In this document: piece after piece, positions 33,336-42,033 of the stretch | Layout of the letters: the number at the start of each line of letters is the position of its first letter | Numbering within the stretch: the first letter of the stretch is position 1 | Source of the DNA: Leifsonia sp. 466MF | GTDB taxonomy: Bacteria > Actinomycetota > Actinomycetes > Actinomycetales > Microbacteriaceae | Direction: 5' to 3' | DNA length: 64,000 nt | Assembly (NCBI RefSeq): GCF_900100265.1 | Contig: NZ_LT629696.1 | Span: 2,232,001-2,296,000, forward strand | The notes under the pieces: model-generated | Seen by the model: only the letters and a program-made list of their open reading frames with translations | Database searches by the model: none | Told to the model about the DNA's origin: nothing | Made by a program: the position numbers and the translations under genes

Positions 33336-34146
33336 GGACCCGCCGCGACGCCATGATGGTCACGAAGTGCCCGATCAGCGCCAGGATCGACAGCGGGACG
33401 AGCGCACAGAGCAGGATGCGGTCGGCGAGCGTCGCGCCGATGAACAGGCCGACGATGGAGAAGACGAAGATCAGGATGGTGAGCTCCACCGAGTGGTACA
33501 GCCGGTGGAACGGGAGGAACTTCGCCGCACGCCGCAGCGTCGCGATGAGCCCGTGCGTCGGCGCGTACTCCGACTGCGTGTCGGCGAGCTTCGGCAGTCC
33601 GGCGTTGGCGCGCGCCACGCGCACCATGTCGTTGAGCGCCTTGTTGAGCACGATCACCAGGGCGAGCAGGGTGCCGAGGTTCGTCCAGAGGAAGTCCTCC
33701 GGCGTCTCCAGCGGATAGCCCGCCGCGCGGATGCCGAGGACGATCGCGATCAGGGTCTCTGTCGAGTAGTGGCCGACGTTGTCGAGGAAGATGCCCGCGG
33801 GCGACGACGTGCGGCGCCAGCGCGCCACCTCGCCGTCGCAGCAGTCCACCAGCATCTGCAGCTGGCCGAGCACCAGTGCGAGAGCCGCGCCGGCGATGCC
33901 CGGGATGAGCAGGGCCGCGGCGGTCGCCCATCCCGTCAGGATCATCAGGCCGGTCACGCCGTTCGCCGAGATCGAGGTCTTGAGCAGCACCCAGGTCAGA
34001 TACGGCGACAGGTTGCGGAGGTACAGCGAGGCCGTCCAGTGCTCCGCGTTGCGGCGTCCGCGCACCTCTGGGGGCTGCGCGACGGCCTTCAGCTCGGCGA
34101 TCGAGGACGGACGGGCGCCGTGCGCCGCAGGTCCGGGTGCGGTCAT
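33328..34146 (-). CDS. CDP-alcohol phosphatidyltransferase family enzyme with variant motif
   Basis: 272 residues from ATG preceded by GGAAGG. Six helices. The family motif reads DCCDGEVARWRRTSSPAGIF followed by LDNVGH, so the last Asp of the normal DG-AR-G-D-D pattern is His. The family transfers a phosphoalcohol from CDP to an acceptor, making phospholipids or phospho-polyols. The final Asp is thought to act as the base. The His variant recurs, to my knowledge, in actinobacterial members near glycosyltransferases and may define another substrate. It sits between two GT2 genes and could use a product of the nucleotidyltransferase at 28.1 kb. Confidence 0.82.
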   Translation of the reverse strand: MTAPGPAAHGARPSSIAELKAVAQPPEVRGRRNAEHWTASLYLRNLSPYLTWVLLKTSISANGVTGLMILTGWATAAALLIPGIAGAALALVLGQLQMLVDCCDGEVARWRRTSSPAGIFLDNVGHYSTETLIAIVLGIRAAGYPLETPEDFLWTNLGTLLALVIVLNKALNDMVRVARANAGLPKLADTQSEYAPTHGLIATLRRAAKFLPFHRLYHSVELTILIFVFSIVGLFIGATLADRILLCALVPLSILALIGHFVTIMASRRVRG

Positions 34147-34148
34147 TC

Positions 34149-35192
34149 CTACCTTCCCGTGTGGGCCGTGATGTTGCGGGTGAGCGACAGGTATCCGAGG
34201 ACGAAGCCGATCCCCCAGCTGAAGTGGATGCACGGCAAGACTACGAGAAACCACAGGAACGGGCGAAAACCGTCGCGTCGCCCCCAGAGCAGCGCGGAGA
34301 CCACGACGATCACCACGTAGAGAGCCGGGATGGCGAAGCCCCAGAGCAGCCACGGCGCGGCGCCGAGGAGGGCCTGGATGATGCCGACGATACCGAGCAC
34401 CGTGCCGACGGCGACGCCCACCACCATCACGGGCGGCGCGAAGTAGCGCAGCCCATTGGATGCCGGGAAGCGCCGCGCGAGCTCGCCCCGCCAGATGCCG
34501 GTGGAGAAGAACTGCCGGGCGAGCCGGTACAGGTTCGGGCGGGGGCGGTAGGTGACCTTGAGCCGCGGCGTGAACCAGACTGTGCCACCCGTGGTGCGGA
34601 GGCGCCGGTTGAGCTCCCAGTCCTGGCCGCGCTTGATCTCCTCGTCGAAGAGCCCCACCTCGATCAGGCGATCGCGGCGGAACACGCCGAGATAGACCGT
34701 CTCGGCCGGACCGGCCTCGCCGCCGACATGCAGCTTCGTGCCGCCCAGGCCTACACGGCTCCCGTACGCACGCGCGACGGCGCGCTCGAAGTCGGTGGTG
34801 CCCTGCGCATCCATCAGTCCGCCGACGTTGTCTGCGCCCGTCTCCAGGATGGTCTCCACGGCGACCCGCGCGTAGTCCGGCGGAAGGACGCTGTGCGCGT
34901 CCACCCGGATCACGATCGGGTACTGCGACTCGCGGATGGCGAGGTTCAAACCGGCGGGTGTCGAGCCCACGACGTTGTCGACGACCCGGATGCGGCTGTC
35001 GACAGCGGCGAGCTCCTCGACCAACTGGGTCGTGCCGTCCATGCTCGGACCGAGGGCGATGGTGACCTCGAACGGCCCGGCGTAGTCCTGCGCCAGAAGG
35101 CTGTCGACGGCGGCCCGCACATGGGTGACCTCGTTGAGCACGGGCATCACGTACGAGACACCGGGGAGGGTGTTCACGATGTCGTCCGGCAT
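34149..35192 (-). CDS. Family 2 glycosyltransferase, membrane-anchored (ExoA-like)
   Basis: 347 residues from ATG with AAGGACC upstream. The catalytic domain opens GVSYVMPVLNEVTHVRAAVD and contains IVIRVDAHSVLPPDY with the DxD-type metal site, and DEEIKRGQDWELNRRLR with the ED catalytic pair. Three or four C-terminal helices (about 235-340) anchor it in the membrane. It resembles ExoA-type succinoglycan transferases. It heads the operon with the CDP-alcohol enzyme (2-bp gap) and a second GT2. A TAGGCT hexamer at 35228-35223 (minus strand) is its likely -10. Confidence 0.87.
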   Translation of the reverse strand: MPDDIVNTLPGVSYVMPVLNEVTHVRAAVDSLLAQDYAGPFEVTIALGPSMDGTTQLVEELAAVDSRIRVVDNVVGSTPAGLNLAIRESQYPIVIRVDAHSVLPPDYARVAVETILETGADNVGGLMDAQGTTDFERAVARAYGSRVGLGGTKLHVGGEAGPAETVYLGVFRRDRLIEVGLFDEEIKRGQDWELNRRLRTTGGTVWFTPRLKVTYRPRPNLYRLARQFFSTGIWRGELARRFPASNGLRYFAPPVMVVGVAVGTVLGIVGIIQALLGAAPWLLWGFAIPALYVVIVVVSALLWGRRDGFRPFLWFLVVLPCIHFSWGIGFVLGYLSLTRNITAHTGR

Positions 35193-35260
35193 CTGGTCCT
35201 TCGCTGTAGCGGGTCGGCGTCGAGCCTATCAGCCGGGTCTGCGGCTCAGCCGGGAACGGG

Positions 35261-35294
35261 GAAGGGCCGTCCCGCGCCTGCGGGACGGCCCTTC
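35261..35294 (-). terminator. Terminator of the htrA gene
   Basis: A perfect 15-bp stem (35261-35275 with 35280-35294) and 4-nt loop lie 22 bp after the htrA stop on the minus strand, upstream of the glycosyltransferase promoter. Confidence 0.88.
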
Positions 35295-35316
35295 TCGGTG
35301 TGCTGGATCGGCGCGA

Positions 35317-37086
35317 TCACTCGGTCGGGAGGGACCCCAGCGTCACGGTCGCGGTCTTGGTCTGACCGTCGCGGATGTAGGTGACGTCGACCTTCGAGCC
35401 GGCCGCCTGCGCGCGGACCTGGGCGGTCAGGTCGGTGGCGTCGGTGATCGGGGTGTCGTCGAGGTTCACCACGATGTCGCCGGCCTTGAGGCCCGCACCG
35501 GCCGCGGCGCCGCCGCTGGTGACGCTCTTGATCAGTGCGCCGACCGTGGTGGCCTTGCTGTCAGTGCTCGCGTCGGCGACCGAGGCGCCCAGCAGGCCGT
35601 GCGTGGCGGAGCCGCTCTTGATGATCTCGTCGGAGACGCGCTTGGCCAGGTTCGACGGGATGGCGAAGCCGACGCCGATGCTGCCGGACTGCGAGCCGTC
35701 GGAGCTGGAGCCGCCCGCGCTGGCGATGGCGACGTTGACGCCGATCAGCTCGCCCTTGCTGTTGAGCAGCGCACCACCGGAGTTGCCCGGGTTGATGGAC
35801 GCGTCGGTCTGGATGACCGGGAGCGAGATCGTTCCGGCGCTCTGCTGCTGTTGCTGCTGCTGACCGCCCTGGTCGGGGAAGTCGAAGTTGAACGGGTTCT
35901 GGCTGCCGCCGTCGCTGTTCGAGTCGTCCTTCGGAGCGGCCGAGGAGGCGATGCTGATGCTGCGGTTGAGCGCGCTGACGATGCCGTCGGTGACCGTGCC
36001 GGAGAGGCCGAGCGGGGCACCGATGGCGACCGTGGTGTTGCCCACGTTGAGCTTGCTCGAGTCGCCCCAGCTGATCGGGGTCAGCCCGGACGCCTTGTCC
36101 AGCTTGATGACGGCGAGGTCGGTGGTCGGGTCGGTTCCGACGATCTTGGCCGTGTAGATCTTGCCGTCGTTGTCGGTGACCGTCACGTTGACGTTGGCCG
36201 CCTGGCCGTCGAGCGTCACGACGTGCGTGTTGGTGAGCACGTAGCCGTCGGAGGTCAGGATGATGCCGGAGCCGGTGCCGCCGGAGCTCGACGCGCTCAC
36301 CGAGATGGTGACGACGCTCGGGGACGCCTTGGCGGCGACCGCGGTGATGGTGCTCGCGTCGTTGGAGTCGTTCACCGTGATGTTCTGCGGGCCGGAGACG
36401 GTCTTGATCGTCGCGTTGCCGCCGTCGGTGGCGGCGTAGATGCCGACACCCGCTCCGGCGCCGGCGATGCCGCCGACGAGCGCGCCGATGGCGAGCGTCG
36501 CGATGATGAGGCCGGTGCTGCGGTTCTTGGCGGGCTTCGCCGGAGCCGTAGCGGTCGCGGCGCCCGGTGCGCCGGCGTAGCCCTGCTGGTGGGCGTTGGG
36601 GGCGTAGGGCTGCTGCGGCTGCTGGCCGTACCCGCCGGGCTGGCCGAAGGCGCCGTTGCCGTAGTGCGGCTGCTGGGGCTGCTGCTGCTGGCCGTACGGC
36701 TGCCCGTAGGTCTGCGGCTGGTGCTGCTGCGCCTGGTACGGCGCGCCGGTGGGCTGCGGAACCGTCGGCTGCGCGGCGGTGGGCTGCGGAACCGTCGGCT
36801 GCGCGGCGGTGGGCTGCTGCTGCGCCGGCTGCGCGGCGGTGTCGCCGGTGCTCTGCGCGGCCGGGGCGGTCCATCCGGCTCCGGCTGCGGGAGCCTGCTC
36901 GGCCGGGGTCTCGGCCGCGGGGGTCTGCGCCGCCGGAGCGGCGGGGGTCTCGGACGGCGCTGCGGGGGTCGCGGCGCCGGTGTGCTCGATGCTGGTGCGC
37001 TCAGTGCCGGCAGCATCCACGACCGCGTCGGTGTCGGCGTCGTGCTGGGGCTTCGCGGGCTCCGGGGTGTTCGGGGTGTCGGTCAT
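35317..37086 (-). CDS. HtrA/DegP-type serine protease with PDZ domain, membrane-anchored
   Basis: 589 residues from ATG preceded by AAGGAGC. Residues 1-190 are a disordered Pro/Gln/Ala cytoplasmic region with tandem PTAAQPTVPQ repeats. One helix spans about 191-220. The extracellular trypsin-like domain has His288 (TNTHVV), Asp323 (DLAVIKLD) and Ser436 (INPGNSGGALLN). A glutamine-rich insert lies at about 405-415. A C-terminal PDZ domain follows from about residue 495 with GLKAGDIVVNLDDTPI. This is the PepD/HtrA group of actinobacteria, which degrade misfolded envelope proteins and take part in stress signalling. It is transcribed alone. Confidence 0.93.
   Translation of the reverse strand: MTDTPNTPEPAKPQHDADTDAVVDAAGTERTSIEHTGAATPAAPSETPAAPAAQTPAAETPAEQAPAAGAGWTAPAAQSTGDTAAQPAQQQPTAAQPTVPQPTAAQPTVPQPTGAPYQAQQHQPQTYGQPYGQQQQPQQPHYGNGAFGQPGGYGQQPQQPYAPNAHQQGYAGAPGAATATAPAKPAKNRSTGLIIATLAIGALVGGIAGAGAGVGIYAATDGGNATIKTVSGPQNITVNDSNDASTITAVAAKASPSVVTISVSASSSGGTGSGIILTSDGYVLTNTHVVTLDGQAANVNVTVTDNDGKIYTAKIVGTDPTTDLAVIKLDKASGLTPISWGDSSKLNVGNTTVAIGAPLGLSGTVTDGIVSALNRSISIASSAAPKDDSNSDGGSQNPFNFDFPDQGGQQQQQQQSAGTISLPVIQTDASINPGNSGGALLNSKGELIGVNVAIASAGGSSSDGSQSGSIGVGFAIPSNLAKRVSDEIIKSGSATHGLLGASVADASTDSKATTVGALIKSVTSGGAAAGAGLKAGDIVVNLDDTPITDATDLTAQVRAQAAGSKVDVTYIRDGQTKTATVTLGSLPTE
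36751..36840. repeat. 30-bp tandem repeat in the htrA N-terminal region
   Basis: Two identical 30-bp units (36751-36780 and 36781-36810) and a third degenerate unit (36811-36840) encode PTAAQPTVPQ-type decapeptides on the minus strand. Such in-frame units can vary in number between strains. Confidence 0.85.
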
Positions 37087-37219
37087 GGTGTTGCTCCTTC
37101 CAAGCACAGACAGCTTGGGATGCGAACCTGGGCGTTCTATTTGCCGTTGCTGTGGGCGACCTTCTGCGTGTCGATGACTCTCCCCAACGTACCCAATGGG
37201 TTGGATGCGAGTAAGGCCG

Positions 37220-37225
37220 TAGCGT
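37220..37225 (+). promoter_or_regulatory. -10-like TAGCGT before the aminotransferase gene
   Basis: The hexamer ends 6 nt before the ATG at 37232 with no ribosome site between, suggesting a leaderless transcript. The remaining 37087-37219 probably carries the divergent htrA promoter. Confidence 0.5.
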
Positions 37226-37231
37226 TGTCCT

Positions 37232-38428
37232 ATGACGATCACGGGAGGCTGGCGGCGCGCCGCCACGGGTGCAGGACTGCTCGGAGCCGACGGCTCCGTG
37301 CGGCCGACGATCTTCGCCGAGATGAGCGCGCTGGCGTCGAGGACGGGCGCGATCAACCTCGGCCAGGGGTTCCCGGACGAGGACGGACCCGCCGCGGTGC
37401 TGGAGGCGGCCGTGGCGGCCATCCGCGACGGCGAGAACCAGTACCCGCCCGGGATGGGCATTCCCGACCTCCGCCTGGCCGTCGCCGAGCACCAGAAGCG
37501 GTTCTACGGCATGGAGCTCGACCCGGACCGGGAGGTGCTCATCACCGCCGGCGCGACCGAGGCGATCGCGGCGACGCTGCTCGCGCTGCTCGAACCGGGC
37601 GACGAGGTGGTCACATTCGAGCCGTACTACGACGAGTACGGCGCCGTGATCGCACTGGCGGGCGGCGTGCACCGCACCGTCCCGCTGGAGCCGCCGGCCT
37701 TCCGCCCCGACCTCGACCGGCTGCGCGAGACGGTGACCGACCGCACACGCGCCATCCTCGTGAACACACCGCACAATCCCACCGGCAGCGTGCTCGACCG
37801 GGAGACGCTCACCGCGATCGTGGAGCTGGCCGAACGGCACGACGCCGTGATCGTCACCGACTCCGTCTACGAGCACCTGACGTTCGGGCCAGAGCACATC
37901 CCGATCGAGACGCTGCCGGGTGCCCGGGAGCGCACGATCGCGATCTCGTCCGGTGGCAAGACCTTCAACACGACGGGCTGGAAGATCGGCTGGCTGACCG
38001 CCCCTCCGGAGTTCGTCACCGCGGTGCTCGCCGTGAAGCAGTTCCTCACCTACGTGAACGGCGCGCCGTTCCAGCCGGCGATCGCCGCGGGGTTGCGGCT
38101 CCCGGACGCCTACTTCACCGGCATCGCCGAGGCTCTGGGCCACAAGCGGGATGTGCTCTCCGCCGGGCTCGCCGCCGCCGGCTTCGGCGTCTTTCCTTCG
38201 GACGGGACCTACTTCGTGGTCGCCGACGCAGCCCCGCTCGGCTTCCCGGAGGGCGTCGAGCTGTGCCGTCGGCTGCCGGAGCTGGCCGGAGTCGTCGCGG
38301 TGCCGCTCGGCGCGTTCAGCCGGGGCGAGTATGCGGCGCGGACCGCATCCCTGGTCCGGTTCGCGTTCTGCAAGCGCATCGACGTGCTCGAGGAGGCGGC
38401 ACGGCGTCTCGCCGCGTTGCCTCGCTGA
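37232..38428 (+). CDS. Class I/II PLP-dependent aminotransferase (DapC/KYAT-like)
   Basis: 398 residues. Fold-type I aminotransferase: INLGQGFPDEDGP, NQYPPGMGIPDLR, TAGATEAIAATLLAL, NTPHNPTG with the substrate-binding Asn, a conserved YEHLTF, and the PLP Lys in SSGGKTFNTTGWKIGW. The close resemblance in motifs and length is to mycobacterial DapC (Rv0858c) and to kynurenine/methionine aminotransferases of the YbdL type. It could act as N-succinyldiaminopimelate aminotransferase in lysine/peptidoglycan synthesis or as a keto-acid aminotransferase. Sequence alone does not decide. Confidence 0.85.
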   Translation: MTITGGWRRAATGAGLLGADGSVRPTIFAEMSALASRTGAINLGQGFPDEDGPAAVLEAAVAAIRDGENQYPPGMGIPDLRLAVAEHQKRFYGMELDPDREVLITAGATEAIAATLLALLEPGDEVVTFEPYYDEYGAVIALAGGVHRTVPLEPPAFRPDLDRLRETVTDRTRAILVNTPHNPTGSVLDRETLTAIVELAERHDAVIVTDSVYEHLTFGPEHIPIETLPGARERTIAISSGGKTFNTTGWKIGWLTAPPEFVTAVLAVKQFLTYVNGAPFQPAIAAGLRLPDAYFTGIAEALGHKRDVLSAGLAAAGFGVFPSDGTYFVVADAAPLGFPEGVELCRRLPELAGVVAVPLGAFSRGEYAARTASLVRFAFCKRIDVLEEAARRLAALPR

Positions 38429-38468
38429 GCGATCGGCACCGGCAGGAGCACCGGCACCGATCGATCCA

Positions 38469-38849
38469 TCACTGGCGGAGTTCGCCGGCGAACAGCTGCG
38501 CCGCCCGAAGCCGGCCGCCGATGTCGGCGACGCACTGTTCGAACACGGCCTTGGCCTTGGTGGCGCCGATCGCCCCGCCGCTCACCGCCGCGCCCACCTG
38601 GTCGCGCGACAGCCGGGCGACCAGGCGCCCCTCCTGGTCGACCTGGAAGCGCAGCAGGAAGGTCATCCGCAGCTGCGACCCGGCGAGCCCGCCGAAGAGG
38701 ACGGTCATGGCGGTGCTCCCCCGCTGCACGGTGAACGCGCCGTTCGGCGCCGGCGTCACCGCGAAGCCCTGCCCGCGCAGGGCGTCGAGGACGATCCCGC
38801 GACCCTGCTCGTGGTCGCCGGTGAGGAAGAAGTCGTGCGTCGTCGCCAT
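38469..38849 (-). CDS. Unrecognised 126-residue protein ending the eight-gene operon
   Basis: The ATG at 38849 overlaps the stop of the amidase gene by 1 nt (TGATG). The protein starts MATTHDFFLTGDHEQGRGIV. It looks like a compact alpha/beta domain with strands such as FAVTPAPNGAFTVQRGSTAMTVLFGG and a C-terminal helical part (AIGATKAKAVFEQCVADIGGRLRAAQLFAG). No signal peptide or membrane helix. I do not recognise the family. Its coupling to the amidase suggests cofunction, and there is no further same-strand gene for 1.4 kb downstream. Confidence 0.65.
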   Translation of the reverse strand: MATTHDFFLTGDHEQGRGIVLDALRGQGFAVTPAPNGAFTVQRGSTAMTVLFGGLAGSQLRMTFLLRFQVDQEGRLVARLSRDQVGAAVSGGAIGATKAKAVFEQCVADIGGRLRAAQLFAGELRQ

Positions 38850-39685
38850 CAGAGCGGACTCACCCGGTAGCGGCGCAGGGCCAGTGCGGGATTGCGCTCC
38901 CGCACCTCGCGCACCCGCGCGACGGACACGTCGGCGACGGCGACGCCGGTCGTGTCGGCGAGTCCGGCCAGCGTGACCCCCATCGGATCGAGGATCGCGC
39001 TCGCGCCGACCCCGATCGACGGCGGGTGGTCGGCCGCGGCGACGTAGAGGGTGTTCTCGATGGCACGCGCCGCGAGCAGCGTCGACCAGTGGAACTCCTT
39101 CAGCGGGCCGCGCACCCATTCGGCGGGCACAGCAACCAGCAGCGCGCCGGCGTCGGCGAGGCGACGCGTCACCTCCGGGAAGCGCAGGTCGTAGCAGGTC
39201 TGAAGGCCGACGGTCACGCCGTCCACCTCGAAGGTCTGCGGCTCGTCCAGGTCGCCCGGGACGACCCACTCGGACTCCTTCGCCCCGAACGCGTCGTAGA
39301 GATGCTGCTTGCGGTACGTCGCGAGCACGTCGCCCGACGGACCCACCGCGACGAGGGTGTTCGAGAACCGGTGCGCCTGATCGGTGCGCTCGACGAGGCC
39401 GGCCACCACGAACAGCCCGTGCTCGCGGGCGGCGGCGGAGAGGGAGCCGACGAAGTCGCCGTCGAGCGGCTCGGCGTTCCGGGCGAACGACGGCCCGAGC
39501 GGATCGGTGAAGTAGGAGGCGTACTCGGGCAGGATCACGAGGCGGGCGCCTCGGGAGGCCGCGACCGCGATGAGGCCGGCGACCACATCCCGGTTGTGCA
39601 CCCGGTCGTCGCCCGGCGCGAACTGGGCGACCGCGACCGCGATGGTGCGGTCGTCGACGGTGAGCTCTGCAGGCCGGTCGGTCAT
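38849..39685 (-). CDS. Carbon-nitrogen hydrolase (nitrilase superfamily)
   Basis: 278 residues from an ATG that overlaps the kinase stop by 4 nt. The Glu-Lys-Cys triad is visible in LVILPEYASYF, ATYRKQHLYDAF and VGLQTCYDLRFPEV. AKESEWVVPG and the Nit/omega-amidase-like length place it in the branch that cleaves amides such as deaminated glutathione or alpha-ketoglutaramate, rather than true nitriles. Its position inside an operon with signalling genes is unusual; the substrate is unknown. It is followed by the 126-residue gene. Confidence 0.88.
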   Translation of the reverse strand: MTDRPAELTVDDRTIAVAVAQFAPGDDRVHNRDVVAGLIAVAASRGARLVILPEYASYFTDPLGPSFARNAEPLDGDFVGSLSAAAREHGLFVVAGLVERTDQAHRFSNTLVAVGPSGDVLATYRKQHLYDAFGAKESEWVVPGDLDEPQTFEVDGVTVGLQTCYDLRFPEVTRRLADAGALLVAVPAEWVRGPLKEFHWSTLLAARAIENTLYVAAADHPPSIGVGASAILDPMGVTLAGLADTTGVAVADVSVARVREVRERNPALALRRYRVSPL

Positions 39686-41460
39686 GGCGCCACCTCCACG
39701 TGCGGGATCGCCTCGGTCACGGGCCGCGGTGTCTCCACCGGCAGGACGATGCTGATGGACGTTCCGACCCCCTCCTCGCTGGCGATGTCGAGGCGGCCGC
39801 CGTGAGCGGTCACGATCGCCTTCGTGATGGTGAGACCGAGTCCGACGCCCGGGACCGCGTTGCGGGTCGCGGTGGACGCACGGAAGAAGCGCTGCGACAG
39901 CTGGCTCAGCTCCACGGCGGGGATGCCGATGCCGGTGTCCCTCACGGCGATCACAGCCTCGTCGCCCTCGTGGCGCAGCGCCACGGTGACGGTGCCGCCG
40001 GACGGCGTGAACTTGAGCGCGTTCGAGACCAGGTTGTCGACCGCCTGGCCGAGCCGGAGCGTGTCGCCCCGGACATCGACGGTGTGATCGGGGACTTCGG
40101 CGACCAGGGTCACGCCCGCGTTCGCGGCGACCGGGCGGGCGGACTCCACGGAGGCGGAGACCACGGTGTTCAGCTCGACGCCCTTGATGTCGAGCGGGAA
40201 CCGCCCGGATTCGACCTGTGCGGTGAACAGCAGGTCGCCGACCAGGCGAAGCAGCCGGTGCGCGTTGCGCTCGGCGACGGCCAGATACTGTAGCTGCTCC
40301 TCCGACAGCGGATCCTCGTCGTCGTCGCGCAGCAGCTCCAGGTAGCCCAGGATCGAGCTGAGCGGCGTCCGCAGCTCGTGCGAGATGAGGCCGACGAACT
40401 CGTCCTTGAGCCGGGCGAACTCGCGCGCCTCGGTCATGTCGGTCGCCACGAAGATGAAGCCGACCCGGTGGCCGTTCTCGTCGATGCGCGGTGTCGCCGC
40501 CACCTGGACGACGACGCGCTTGCCGTCCGGCCGCACGTACGTCCAGTCGCGCACATCCGCCGATCCGGCACGGACGGTGTCGACCAGGGCCGAGAAGTCG
40601 TCGGTGCTGGAGACGGTCGTGAAGCGCGCATCCATATCCTGCAGCCGCTCCGCGAGCTCGGACGACAGGTGGAAGTCGATGATGTGGTACTTGCCGTCGA
40701 GCACCTGCTTCTCGGTCAGGCCGAGCATCTTCTCCGCGCCGGGGTTCCACACGTCGATGAGGCCGTCGAGGTCGGTGCCGATGACGGACTGCTCGGTCAC
40801 GGCATTCCAGATGCTCTGGATGAGGCGGTTCGCGGTCTTCAGCCTCGCCTCGTTGAGCACCAGCTCGTCCTGCGCCTGCACGGCCTGGGCGAGGAGCTGC
40901 TGCTGCTGCTCCCCCGACTGACGGGCGGCGGCGAGCTGGACCCGCATCCGGTGCGCGATCTCGTTGATGACGATCGCGACGATGAGGTAGATCACCGGCG
41001 AGAAGAAGGCGCGGACGATGTCACCGGCGGTGTGGGCGACGCCGTCGACCACCAGCGGCGCGAGCAGCACGACGAAGGTGGTGAGCGCCGCGATGAGGAT
41101 GTTGATGCGCCCCGCCTCGGAGGCGATCCAGACGAAGGGCAGCAGGGTCAGGACCGCGAACGGCGAGGCGGCGGACCCCGTCCCGAGCCGCAGCAGCCCG
41201 ACGGCGAGCAGCGACAGGACCGGGATGACGACCGCCCACTCCGGATGCAGATGCCGCCACGGGATGACGAGCGAGAAGACGGTCGCGACGACCACCAGGG
41301 CGATGCCGGCCAGGAACAGCGGGGCGTTCGTGATGGGAACGCCGTTCGGCAGGGCGGCGATGAGCGCGGCGATCGCGAAACCGACGATCGTCGGGACCTG
41401 CTTCATGAACGCCGAGGGCGAATCCAGCGGGATGCGGCTGAGCCACCGGTCGAGGGTCAT
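39682..41460 (-). CDS. Membrane-bound PAS sensor histidine kinase
   Basis: 592 residues. Six or so N-terminal helices (about residues 20-165) are followed by a short coiled coil (about 170-210). A PAS domain spans about 212-340 (SIWNAVTEQSVIGTDLDGLI, GLTEKQVLDGKYHIID). The HisKA dimerisation helix carries the phospho-acceptor His361 (HELRTPLSS). An HATPase_c domain follows with N box near 477-480 (NLVSNALKF), G1 DTGIGIP near 508 and G2 VGLGLTI. No HAMP or periplasmic sensor domain is present, so sensing is probably membrane-internal or cytoplasmic. The gene overlaps the receiver gene upstream and the amidase gene downstream by 4 nt each. Confidence 0.93.
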   Translation of the reverse strand: MTLDRWLSRIPLDSPSAFMKQVPTIVGFAIAALIAALPNGVPITNAPLFLAGIALVVVATVFSLVIPWRHLHPEWAVVIPVLSLLAVGLLRLGTGSAASPFAVLTLLPFVWIASEAGRINILIAALTTFVVLLAPLVVDGVAHTAGDIVRAFFSPVIYLIVAIVINEIAHRMRVQLAAARQSGEQQQQLLAQAVQAQDELVLNEARLKTANRLIQSIWNAVTEQSVIGTDLDGLIDVWNPGAEKMLGLTEKQVLDGKYHIIDFHLSSELAERLQDMDARFTTVSSTDDFSALVDTVRAGSADVRDWTYVRPDGKRVVVQVAATPRIDENGHRVGFIFVATDMTEAREFARLKDEFVGLISHELRTPLSSILGYLELLRDDDEDPLSEEQLQYLAVAERNAHRLLRLVGDLLFTAQVESGRFPLDIKGVELNTVVSASVESARPVAANAGVTLVAEVPDHTVDVRGDTLRLGQAVDNLVSNALKFTPSGGTVTVALRHEGDEAVIAVRDTGIGIPAVELSQLSQRFFRASTATRNAVPGVGLGLTITKAIVTAHGGRLDIASEEGVGTSISIVLPVETPRPVTEAIPHVEVAP

Positions 41461-41846
41461 GCGGGCTCCCCCAGTTCGAGCATCTCGCGGATGCGGGTCG
41501 ACAGCACGCGCGGGCTGAACGGCTTGACGATGAAACTGTCCGACCGGTCGGCGACGACACCGTGGTCCGTGAGCAGCTGGACCGACGCCGACACCATGAG
41601 GATGAGCGTCGAACGTGTGATGTCGTCCGCGCGGATCGCCTCGGCCACCTCCACGCCGTTCAGTCCGGGCATCGAGATGTCGAGGACGGCGAGGTCGATC
41701 CCGCCGGCCTGGACGGCGGCAAGGGCGGCGGAGCCGTTGTCGACGGCCGCGACGATGTCAACGCCCGCACGATTCGCGGCGATCGCCATCAGGTTCCGGA
41801 TGTCGTCGTCGTCGTCCGCGATCACGATCCGCTTGCGCTCAGACAT
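41457..41846 (-). CDS. Single-domain response regulator
   Basis: 129 residues from ATG at 41846. The receiver fold has an acidic pocket from IVIADDDDDI (residues 8-16), phospho-acceptor Asp56 in LAVLDISMPGLNG, Ser in MVSAS, and Lys108 in FIVKPFSP. There is no output domain, so it acts by protein-protein contact or phosphotransfer. The kinase gene overlaps it by 4 nt and is the obvious phosphodonor. The receiver of the PIG-L fusion at the head of the operon is a second candidate target. Confidence 0.92.
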   Translation of the reverse strand: MSERKRIVIADDDDDIRNLMAIAANRAGVDIVAAVDNGSAALAAVQAGGIDLAVLDISMPGLNGVEVAEAIRADDITRSTLILMVSASVQLLTDHGVVADRSDSFIVKPFSPRVLSTRIREMLELGEPA

Positions 41847-42033
41847 GGAGGAACACCGTTCGGACGACGACGATCGCGGCACAGATGAGCAGCGCGATCC
41901 CGCCGTAGAGCGGGAGGCGGAACTCCCAGCGGCGGTCGCGTTCCAGCTCGGCCTGGATGCGCTCGCGGAGTTCGCCGGAGGGCTCGGCGGCGTCCCCTGC
42001 GGACGGTCCGGACGAGTGTCGGGCTGGGCTCAC
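41839..42033 (-). CDS. 64-residue single-pass membrane protein in the signalling operon
   Basis: The GTG at 42033 overlaps the PHP gene stop (GTGA), and the frame ends 8 nt inside the response-regulator gene. The product has a polar N-terminal half with ELRERIQAELERDRRWEFRL, then one hydrophobic helix at about residues 42-60 (LYGGIALLICAAIVVVRTVF). It ends FLHV. Translational coupling on both sides argues for a real gene. It has no known family and may be a membrane anchor or adaptor for the kinase or receiver. Confidence 0.65.
   Translation of the reverse strand: MSPARHSSGPSAGDAAEPSGELRERIQAELERDRRWEFRLPLYGGIALLICAAIVVVRTVFLHV

Noticed and set aside
35125..37140. A long plus-strand open frame opposite the htrA gene that runs into the aminotransferase region
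   Set aside because: Low-complexity Val/Gly/Arg/Asp translation with no motif; the minus-strand protease has a full catalytic triad.
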